Positions 45,634-51,867 of a stretch of DNA of 51,867 nt are shown in pieces; the first letter of the stretch is position 1, and each line of letters opens with the position of its first letter. Under the pieces are notes generated by a model. It saw only the letters and a program-made list of their open reading frames with translations, was not told where the DNA came from and did not search any database. The translations under genes were made by a program, and so were the position numbers. The stretch comes from Ignavibacteriota bacterium. GTDB lineage: Bacteria > Bacteroidota > Ignavibacteria > Kapaibacteriales > UBA2268. The stretch is taken from positions 1 through 51,867 of the forward strand of contig JAGQWJ010000020.1 in the NCBI GenBank assembly GCA_020437395.1. Reading direction: 5' to 3'.

Positions 45634-48096
45634 GTGTTAAAACCAAAAGCAATAAAACTAAAACCCTCTCAACTTAAGTGGCAGATTGATTTAAGAAAAT
45701 TAGATTTTAAATCAACAAAAGAAGTAGAACATCTTGATTCTATAGTTGGTCAACCAAGAGCGATTCAAGCATTAGAGTTAGGTGCTGACTTAAGAGGAAG
45801 CAGAGGCTACAATATATTTGTTACTGGGCTCTCTGGTACTGGGAGAATGACAACAGTCAAGCAAATGCTTGAAAAATCTCAAAGAAAAGGTGATTGCCCG
45901 AATTTATTTGATTTCTGCTACGTAAATAACTTTTCTGATGAATCACGACCCACGCTAATTAAATTCGATAAGGGTGGAGCAAAAGTATTTTCTCAAAAAA
46001 TGCATGAAGGCATAACTAGTTTACTAGAAAGGTTAACAAGCGTTTTTGAAGAAGAACCTTACATAAATAAAAGAAAAGAGATTATTGAATCTTATAAAAC
46101 TTCAGAACAAAAGATTGTTGAAGACTTTGATAATAAATTAAAGAAAAAAGGATTCATTAGAGGGCAAATCGAGAATACTAAAGGTAGTCCTGAACCAGAT
46201 ATTTTTGTCTTAATTGATGAAAAAGCTTACAGAATAGAATCGCTAGATTCATTAGTCAATGAGAAAAAATTAACTGAAGATCAAGCTGTTAAAATGGCTG
46301 AAGATTATAATAATCTTCATGAAGAATTAATCGAATTGGCTGAAACTGCAAATGATATGGTTATAAATTTTCATAATGAAATAGCTAATTATGACAAATC
46401 AACAGCAGAAGCTATCATTGAATCAAGTTTCAAAGAATTAAATAAATTATATAATAAACATAATGCCATTCAAGAATATTTGAGAAAGGGTAATGAGTTT
46501 ATTATTAATAATATTAGATATTTTTTACCATCAATTGACCAAGAGAATACCCAAAAAAGAAAATTAGCTAAATCTAAAATTGTTGATATTGAATCTCAAT
46601 TAATTGATAAATTTAAAGTAAATATAATTTTAGATAATTCAGAAACTGTTTGTGCTCCGGTCATTATAGAACATAACCCGACGTATGGTAATTTATTCGG
46701 TTCTTTTGAAAAAATTATAGATTCGAAAGGCTATTGGCGAACAGATTTCTCAATGGTCAAAGCTGGTTCTATACTACAAGCTGATCAAGGATATTTAATT
46801 GTAAGTGCTAATGATTTGTTCTCTGAAGCAGTTTCTTGGAAAGCTATAAAAAATGTTTTGTTATATGATAAACTTGACATTCAGCCTTATGCTTCCTATC
46901 TTCAGATGACTGAAAGCCAGATGAAACCTGAATCAATTAATGTTAATGTTAAGGTAATAATAATCGGTGGTCAATCACTTTATAATTATTTATATAGATA
47001 CGAAAAAGGGTTTAAGAAAATATTTAAAATATTAGCTCAGTTTGATTATGAAACCGAGAAGAATGAAGAAATCCTCAACAGTATTGTACGTTTTATAGCA
47101 AAACAATGCGATGAAGAGAATCTTTTACATTTTAAACCTAAGGCAGTAGCAGAGGTATTACAGTGGTCTGTAGAACACGCAGGTTCTCAGGATAGAATTA
47201 CATTGAAATTTTCAGATATTGCCGATTTGCTAAGAGAATCATCTTATTTTGCCAAGCTTGACAATAGAAGATTTGTCACTGAAAAACAAGTTCAAGAAGC
47301 TTTAAAACAAAGAACATTTAGAAACAATCTTATAGATAATAAGATTACTAATCATATTTTGAAAGGAAACACTCTAATAGATACTGAGGGTGCTAGAGTT
47401 GGTCAAATCAATGGCTTAACCGTAATGACAACTGGAATCACATCTTTCGGTAAGCCAGCAAGAATAACAGCAGCTATTGGAGCAGGTAATAGAGGAATTA
47501 TCAATATAGAAAGAGAGGCACAATTAAGTGGCTCAATTCACGACAAAGGCATTCTAATTATACAAGGTTTTTTCTTAGAAAGATTTGCACAAGAAAAACC
47601 GTTGTCACTATCAGCATCAATAGCATTTGAACAAAATTATGGAGGTATTGATGGTGATTCAGCATCAGCAGCTGAGATCTATGTACTTCTTTCAGCAATA
47701 TCACAAACACCAATAAATCAGCAAATAGCCATTACTGGTTCTGTAAACCAAAAAGGTGATATTCAACCTATTGGTGGTGTTAATGAAAAAATAACTGGAT
47801 TCTACGAAATTTGTAAAGCAAGAGGTTTTACAGGCAGTCAAGGAGTTATCATTCCACATCAAAATGTAAATGATCTAATGCTTAGAGAGGAAATAATCGA
47901 ATCTGTAAGAAAGAATGAATTTACAATACATTCAATAAATAAAATTGAAGATGGAGCAAAATTATTGTTGAATAAAGACTTCGGAATACCAGATGAGAAT
48001 GGAAATTATAAGAAAGGTACACTTCTTTACGAAGTAAAACATAAATTAGAAGAATTATATAGGAACTCAAAAACTGTAATCAAGACGAAAGCATGA
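45634..48096 (+). CDS. LonB-like ATP-dependent protease (AAA_32/Lon_C, S16 family)
   Basis: This is an 820-residue cytoplasmic AAA+ protease of the LonB/YcbZ-like branch, expected to degrade misfolded or regulatory proteins. The Walker A-like loop GLSGTGRMTT has Arg71 where lysine is usual. The C-terminal Lon protease domain is intact: catalytic Ser676 in DGDSASAAEIYVLLSA and Lys719 in GGVNEKITGF, 43 residues apart as in E. coli Lon. A long helical insertion (about residues 120-330) is typical of the AAA_32 group. The start is GTG 45634; no in-frame ATG lies close by. It is placed between nuoI and rpe, overlapping rpe by four bases. It lacks the N-terminal LON domain of LonA. Confidence 0.9.
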   Translation: MLKPKAIKLKPSQLKWQIDLRKLDFKSTKEVEHLDSIVGQPRAIQALELGADLRGSRGYNIFVTGLSGTGRMTTVKQMLEKSQRKGDCPNLFDFCYVNNFSDESRPTLIKFDKGGAKVFSQKMHEGITSLLERLTSVFEEEPYINKRKEIIESYKTSEQKIVEDFDNKLKKKGFIRGQIENTKGSPEPDIFVLIDEKAYRIESLDSLVNEKKLTEDQAVKMAEDYNNLHEELIELAETANDMVINFHNEIANYDKSTAEAIIESSFKELNKLYNKHNAIQEYLRKGNEFIINNIRYFLPSIDQENTQKRKLAKSKIVDIESQLIDKFKVNIILDNSETVCAPVIIEHNPTYGNLFGSFEKIIDSKGYWRTDFSMVKAGSILQADQGYLIVSANDLFSEAVSWKAIKNVLLYDKLDIQPYASYLQMTESQMKPESINVNVKVIIIGGQSLYNYLYRYEKGFKKIFKILAQFDYETEKNEEILNSIVRFIAKQCDEENLLHFKPKAVAEVLQWSVEHAGSQDRITLKFSDIADLLRESSYFAKLDNRRFVTEKQVQEALKQRTFRNNLIDNKITNHILKGNTLIDTEGARVGQINGLTVMTTGITSFGKPARITAAIGAGNRGIINIEREAQLSGSIHDKGILIIQGFFLERFAQEKPLSLSASIAFEQNYGGIDGDSASAAEIYVLLSAISQTPINQQIAITGSVNQKGDIQPIGGVNEKITGFYEICKARGFTGSQGVIIPHQNVNDLMLREEIIESVRKNEFTIHSINKIEDGAKLLLNKDFGIPDENGNYKKGTLLYEVKHKLEELYRNSKTVIKTKA

Positions 48097-48755
48097 ACCA
48101 TCAACTAAAAATAGCACCTTCTTTGTTAGCTTGTGATTTTTCAAACTTAGAATCAGAAGTAAAAAATTGTGAGAAATACGGTGCAGATATTTTACATGTT
48201 GATGTGATGGATGGACATTTTGTTCCCAATATTACAATTGGACCTTTGATAGTTAAATCGATTAAACCACACACTTCATTACCTATTGATTGTCATTTGA
48301 TGATAACAAACCCAGATGATTACATTGATGATTTTGCTGATGCTGGAGCAGATTATATTTCTGTACATGCTGAAGTTTGCAATCATCTACACCGAACTTT
48401 AACAAAAATTAAAGAAAGGAATTGTAAAGCAGGTATAGTATTAAACCCTGTAACGCCACTGCAATTTGCTTATGATGCAGCAGAATATTGTGACTTTATT
48501 TTACTAATGTCTGTAAATCCTGGTTTTGGTGGACAAAGTTTTATACCAAGTTTCCTTGAAAAATGCACAAAATTACGAGAACATCTTGATAGAAACGGAC
48601 TCAATCATGTTGAAATAGAGGTTGATGGGGGAGTGAAGATTGATAATATCCGGGAAGTTGTAAACGCAGGCGCGAATATGATTGTATCAGGATCAGGACT
48701 TTTCAAAGGCGATTTGGAAAAAAATATCAGAGAAATGCGATTAGCTGTTATTTAA
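48093..48755 (+). CDS. rpe: Ribulose-phosphate 3-epimerase
   Basis: Rpe interconverts ribulose-5-phosphate and xylulose-5-phosphate in the pentose phosphate pathway. It is a (beta/alpha)8 barrel of 220 residues with all signature stretches: KIAPSLLACDFSNL, LHVDVMDGHFVPNITIGP, DCHLMITNPD, VHAEV, LMSVNPGFGGQSF and VEIEVDGGV. The metal-binding His and Asp positions and the catalytic Asp pair (VDVMDG and VDGG) are retained. It is coupled to the protease gene by an ATGA overlap. Its stop overlaps the convergent PorV/PorQ-family gene by eight bases. Confidence 0.96.
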   Translation: MNHQLKIAPSLLACDFSNLESEVKNCEKYGADILHVDVMDGHFVPNITIGPLIVKSIKPHTSLPIDCHLMITNPDDYIDDFADAGADYISVHAEVCNHLHRTLTKIKERNCKAGIVLNPVTPLQFAYDAAEYCDFILLMSVNPGFGGQSFIPSFLEKCTKLREHLDRNGLNHVEIEVDGGVKIDNIREVVNAGANMIVSGSGLFKGDLEKNIREMRLAVI

Positions 48756-49794
48756 AATCCAATATTAAAGAAATATGATGGGTAACACCACTACCTAGGA
48801 TATATTCATTAGACACAGAATAATCAATATTCAAATCAAAAGCTGCATTTTCTAATTTTGGTCTTAAACTAATTCCAGCACCCCATATATTTACAGGGAA
48901 CAGCTTAGGAGTTCCATTATCTTCACCATAGACGTTAAAACCTCCTCTAATTGCAAATAATTCAGTTGGTACAATTTCAGCACCTAATAAAAAGCTAGGG
49001 GCAATATCTGTTTCTCTGAATACTGCATCAAAGCTAACTAACAAATATTTAGTCGCTGGAATATATAATGTATCAACTTCACCAGTTATTGAAGTTCTCT
49101 GTTCTATCGATTTGTCATTTAAGCCAAATTCAACAGCAATACCTGACCTTACTGTAACTGGTAGCTCATCAACTGTTTTATTTGGTGTATTCCATTTGAT
49201 TGTAGCACCAATATTTTGAACTGCAGCTCCAAAAGAGAATAAATCAGCAACATTAAACTTTGTACCTAAATCAAAAGCAAATCCCCTTGCACTTGTTCCG
49301 CTTCCTTGTAAATCACGGCCCAAATATTTTAAAGTTCCACCAAAGCTATATTCTTCATTAGAATATGCGGTTGAAAGATTCATAGAATATTGCCAATCTC
49401 TCATAGTCGAAGTCGGATTTCCCATAATGTCTCTTCCCTGGAATTGACCCGATGTGAATGAGTTTATACCGAACCCTATGCCGAAATGTTCTCCAATACC
49501 TTGACCGTAAGCTAGATTTGAGTGAATTCTACCAATTCCTGGAGCGCTTACAGAAGTTACAAACATTGGTTTATTTAAAAGAAAACCTATACCAGCTGGA
49601 TTAATAAAAACAGAATTAGGATCATTAACAACTGCCGTATAAGCACCTGCCATTGCATTAACTCTAGATGAAGTATTCCTGTTTAGATAAGATGAGCTAT
49701 AATAACCATTCATCTGTTGAGAAATTGATTCATTGGTCATTAGAATAATTATACTAATTAACAATATAAACTTTAATACTGGTCTTCTGGACAT
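48748..49794 (-). CDS. PorV/PorQ-family outer-membrane protein
   Basis: This is a predicted outer-membrane barrel of 348 residues with a signal peptide (VLKFILLISIIILMTNESIS). The family opening SRVNAMAGAYTAVVNDPNSVFINPAG closely follows the PorV/PorQ pattern, and strands such as GFGINSFTSGQF, FAFDLGTKF and NIWGAGISLRP are FadL-like. It is distinct from the PorQ-like protein at 10849-11784. True PorV assignment would need a search; many genomes of this group carry several uncharacterised members. It is the last gene of a tight minus-strand operon, three bases after a miniature T9SS cargo gene, which suggests a secretion-related role. Confidence 0.82.
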   Translation of the reverse strand: MSRRPVLKFILLISIIILMTNESISQQMNGYYSSSYLNRNTSSRVNAMAGAYTAVVNDPNSVFINPAGIGFLLNKPMFVTSVSAPGIGRIHSNLAYGQGIGEHFGIGFGINSFTSGQFQGRDIMGNPTSTMRDWQYSMNLSTAYSNEEYSFGGTLKYLGRDLQGSGTSARGFAFDLGTKFNVADLFSFGAAVQNIGATIKWNTPNKTVDELPVTVRSGIAVEFGLNDKSIEQRTSITGEVDTLYIPATKYLLVSFDAVFRETDIAPSFLLGAEIVPTELFAIRGGFNVYGEDNGTPKLFPVNIWGAGISLRPKLENAAFDLNIDYSVSNEYILGSGVTHHISLILDFK

Positions 49795-49797
49795 TCT

Positions 49798-50265
49798 TTA
49801 CCTTGATATTGTAAACTTTTCAGCATCACGGAAATTTGGACCTTGTAGAATACATAAATAAAAACCATTTGGTAAGTTAGATGCATCGAATGGATATTCT
49901 ACATCTTCAATTGCTGTACCACTATATACTTCTTTTACCAAATTCCCTAACATATTGTAAATCTGAATTTTGATAGGGATTATGTATTCTTTTAATTTTA
50001 TTTTAACATAAAATTTCAAGTTGTCACTCGTATAAACAGACAATATTTCATTCTTTATTGAAGCTGTATCTTGGTTTATACTAGCCGTTTTGATTATTTG
50101 TTTACTATCAATTATTGTGCCATTGGGCCCCTTATTCTCGGTGACTATTAGTGTTTTTAATGAATTAGATTTACTATGATTCAAATCAGTACTATTTACC
50201 TGCGAATTACTATTGTAAAACGTAATTAGGAGAGTTATTGATATAATTAGAATATAGTATTTCAT
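49798..50265 (-). CDS. Miniature T9SS cargo: short secreted protein that is mostly sorting domain
   Basis: This 155-residue protein has a signal peptide (YILIISITLLITFYNSNSQ), a polar low-complexity stretch of about 50 residues and a C-terminal T9SS type A-like sorting domain covering roughly residues 73-155 (IQIYNMLGNLVKEVY, DASNLPNGFYLCI, AEKFTISR). The mature protein would thus be little more than a short linker after sorting-domain removal, with one visible cysteine, inside the sorting domain. Function is unknown. It sits 7 bases after the membrane AMIN/TPR-like gene and 3 bases before the PorV/PorQ-family gene. It could be a structural adaptor rather than a conventional surface enzyme. 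The sorting-domain call is fairly secure; the rest is not. Confidence 0.75.
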   Translation of the reverse strand: MKYYILIISITLLITFYNSNSQVNSTDLNHSKSNSLKTLIVTENKGPNGTIIDSKQIIKTASINQDTASIKNEILSVYTSDNLKFYVKIKLKEYIIPIKIQIYNMLGNLVKEVYSGTAIEDVEYPFDASNLPNGFYLCILQGPNFRDAEKFTISR

Positions 50266-50272
50266 TAATTAT

Positions 50273-51604
50273 TTATTTTTTGTTATTACCAATATCAACG
50301 TTAAACTTATTAGAAAGTTTTGATTTTAGTTCATTATTCTCCAATTCGTTTGTTTCTGGATTGACTTTGATATTTGATGATTTAAAGTTTTTAACAGAAG
50401 AAATAAGTTTCTTTGCTTCTATTTTCTTATTAGTATCAACCGATTTTATATTAAGTTCTTTTGTCAATTCACTTTTGTTTTTTGAAACAACTTTATTATA
50501 ATTTAGCGTTTCACTATTCAGTTTATCGTTAGTATCTTTTCTGTCTATTACAATTCCTCCTTCTTTCTTAACTTCAGAAGAAAGTTTGTTTAATTCCTCT
50601 TCAAAACTTTTACTTGCTTCTTTGTTTTGAATCTGTATTCGATTTTTACGCCATTTTAAGTATAAAGAAATTATAAACAAAATTAACAGAAGTAAGACAA
50701 TAATTAAGTATTCTAGATAATTTTTTAGACTTAAAAATGAGTCTTCATTTTCTAAGTTTGATTTTTGAATTAATTCAGTTTTTGATCTTTCACCATCTTG
50801 ATCAAAAAGATTCGAAAATCTATCATTTTCATCTTTATTGATTGAGCTAACATCTAGAGAATCAATCACTTCGTCTATTACCAAACTATCTATATTAGAC
50901 TTTGTAAATATTAATTTAGGATATTGAAAATTTGAATCTTTAATTGATAAACTGGTCTTGAATTTATTTTCGAAATATTCTGATTTAGTAATACTACCCT
51001 TTTCCGAATAGATTTGTGCCAATGCTGCATAAACATCGGGTATGTAAGTATTATTACGAGAAGCGATTGTAAGTTCTTGGAATGCCAACTCTAAGCTATC
51101 TTCTAATAAATAAACTAAGCCCAGCATCGAACGTGCAGATATTAATTTATCTTTCGACTGAGAAAATAAATCGATTGATTGTTTGTATAAACTACTTTCG
51201 AAAGCGAACAAACCACTTCTATATTTGTCCTCAATCTCAGTAATTTTGTTCCAATCGAAAACATCAATTACTATAGAATTTGAATAGGGGAGTTGAAAAG
51301 CATTGAAACCCGAACTTTTCTTAAGAATAATGCTTAATATAAGACCACCATCCTTGTTAGTAATAAAAGTCTCTTTTATTAATTCAGTATTATTTTTAAA
51401 AATATTTTTACTTGTTAAGTTCTTAGTGTTTCGTAGCGAAATAGATATATTTTTTTTGTCCTCAGAAAGAGAAGTCGAATAGTTTACCCTCTCGTTAAAT
51501 CTAATAAGAATTGTGTTGTTATTAATATTAACAATATCAAGTAACTCATTGCTGAAACTCATAGAGTAGCTTAGAGCAAAAATTATAATTATTATTATCT
51601 TCAT
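50273..51604 (-). CDS. Membrane-anchored protein with AMIN-like domain, TPR-like repeats and cytoplasmic coiled coil
   Basis: The 443-residue protein has a signal-like N-terminus (IIIIIIFALSYSMSFS). A beta-rich segment of about 100 residues follows (ILIRFNERVNYS, ISISLRN, SIVIDVFDW) that resembles an AMIN domain. Helical repeats of TPR type come next (about residues 130-215: SALFAFESSLYKQSIDL-like units, ARSMLGLVYLLEDSLELAFQ, PDVYAALAQIYSEKG). A single strong membrane helix lies near residues 296-318 (LEYLIIVLLLLILFIISLY), followed by a basic stop-transfer and a charged Lys/Asn/Ser-rich tail of about 120 residues, presumably cytoplasmic. Topology recalls FimV-like scaffolds, but that is only an analogy. 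It overlaps the upstream gene by four bases. Confidence 0.65.
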   Translation of the reverse strand: MKIIIIIIFALSYSMSFSNELLDIVNINNNTILIRFNERVNYSTSLSEDKKNISISLRNTKNLTSKNIFKNNTELIKETFITNKDGGLILSIILKKSSGFNAFQLPYSNSIVIDVFDWNKITEIEDKYRSGLFAFESSLYKQSIDLFSQSKDKLISARSMLGLVYLLEDSLELAFQELTIASRNNTYIPDVYAALAQIYSEKGSITKSEYFENKFKTSLSIKDSNFQYPKLIFTKSNIDSLVIDEVIDSLDVSSINKDENDRFSNLFDQDGERSKTELIQKSNLENEDSFLSLKNYLEYLIIVLLLLILFIISLYLKWRKNRIQIQNKEASKSFEEELNKLSSEVKKEGGIVIDRKDTNDKLNSETLNYNKVVSKNKSELTKELNIKSVDTNKKIEAKKLISSVKNFKSSNIKVNPETNELENNELKSKLSNKFNVDIGNNKK

Positions 51605-51867
51605 TTAACTAAAATATTGAAAAAATATCCTAAATCCTCAACATATACTATTTCAAGCTTTGAATCAATACTATTTAATAGTTTTTTAGTTATTTCTAAT
51701 TCTTTGGGTATTGGAACTTCAATAGGGGAGTCTAAGGTTGTATTAGAGATGAATGAATAATTTTCTACACCTAAATAAAATGAGATATTTGCCCCAGAAT
51801 TTGTTTTTTTATAATATATATTCAAGATATTATATTTATCAACTTTATTTAATATATGAACTAACAG
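51601..51867 (-). CDS. Unknown protein, C-terminal part only (5' end beyond window)
   Basis: An open frame runs without stop from the window edge to TGA at 51603-51601, giving at least 88 residues. A TTG at 51825 could be mistaken for a start, but codons upstream remain open to the edge, so the gene very probably extends further. The visible part alternates beta-like and helical segments (GANISFYLGVEN, ELEITKKLLNSIDS, KLEIVYVEDLGYFFNILVK). I do not recognise a family. The stop overlaps the start of the AMIN/TPR-like gene (ATGA), so it is the upstream member of that operon. Confidence 0.6.
   Translation of the reverse strand: MLVHILNKVDKYNILNIYYKKTNSGANISFYLGVENYSFISNTTLDSPIEVPIPKELEITKKLLNSIDSKLEIVYVEDLGYFFNILVK

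Noticed and set aside
51601..51825. Complete small 74-residue protein starting at TTG 51825
   Set aside because: The frame stays open to the window edge, so it is better described as the 3' end of a longer gene.

Overview
This strongly AT-rich window looks like a chromosomal segment from a member of the FCB superphylum (Bacteroidota, Chlorobiota, Ignavibacteriota or Kapabacteria). The main evidence is type IX secretion (T9SS): six genes end in recognisable T9SS type A sorting domains, one encodes a PorQ-like protein and one a PorV/PorQ-family barrel. ASH-type 'choice-of-anchor D' repeats, a DUF1800/DUF1501 pair and a YbiT-type ABC-F protein also fit. A MalG-type sugar permease and a LonB-like protease lean towards the Ignavibacteriota/Kapabacteria side rather than classical Bacteroidia, but that placement is inference. 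I found no rRNA, tRNA, CRISPR array, insertion sequence or prophage. Coding density is very high: no intergenic gap reaches 300 bases and many genes overlap by 1 to 8 bases.

Layout. Bases 1-1427 (minus) carry tsaC, ptsH and a window-truncated ptsI, translationally coupled. Bases 1460-8614 (plus) carry a photolyase, an OmpA-type protein with two OmpA domains and a poly-proline linker, and a von Willebrand A (vWA) T9SS cargo, closed by a clear terminator. Bases 8733-11784 (plus) hold parA, parB, a YbgC-like thioesterase and porQ. A small lipoprotein and a small outer-membrane barrel follow. Bases 12747-19712 (minus) carry DUF1501 and DUF1800 partners, the ABC-F ATPase and an ACE-like M2 peptidase lipoprotein. 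Bases 19741-25507 (minus) carry a 1643-residue vWA-like/WD40/ASH T9SS cargo and a TauE/SafE-like transporter.

Bases 25599-31886 (plus) form a chain of cdaA, miaA, dacB, an orphan sugar-type permease, a prohibitin-like protein and argD. A bipartite glycosyltransferase/TPR protein faces argD convergently. Bases 34382-42130 (plus) hold two tandem giant Asp-box/Vps10-like T9SS cargos coupled to ruvA and to a HisA-like protein lacking a key aspartate. Bases 42234-48755 (plus) carry nuoG, nuoH, nuoI, a LonB-like protease and rpe. Bases 51867-48748 (minus) carry a tight four-gene envelope operon: a truncated unknown, a membrane-anchored AMIN/TPR-like protein, a miniature T9SS cargo and a PorV/PorQ-family barrel.

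How the genes work together. Much of the window builds or decorates the envelope: T9SS cargos and attachment-complex components, OmpA anchoring, D,D-carboxypeptidase and c-di-AMP synthesis. Housekeeping genes (ruvA, miaA, tsaC, nuoGHI, rpe, parAB) are interleaved with them. The best candidates for something undescribed are the minus-strand envelope operon at the right end, the vWA/WD40/ASH fusion, the DUF1800/DUF1501 pair with two different export signals on one partner, and the HisA-like protein. All functional proposals here rest on motif reading by eye, not on database searches.
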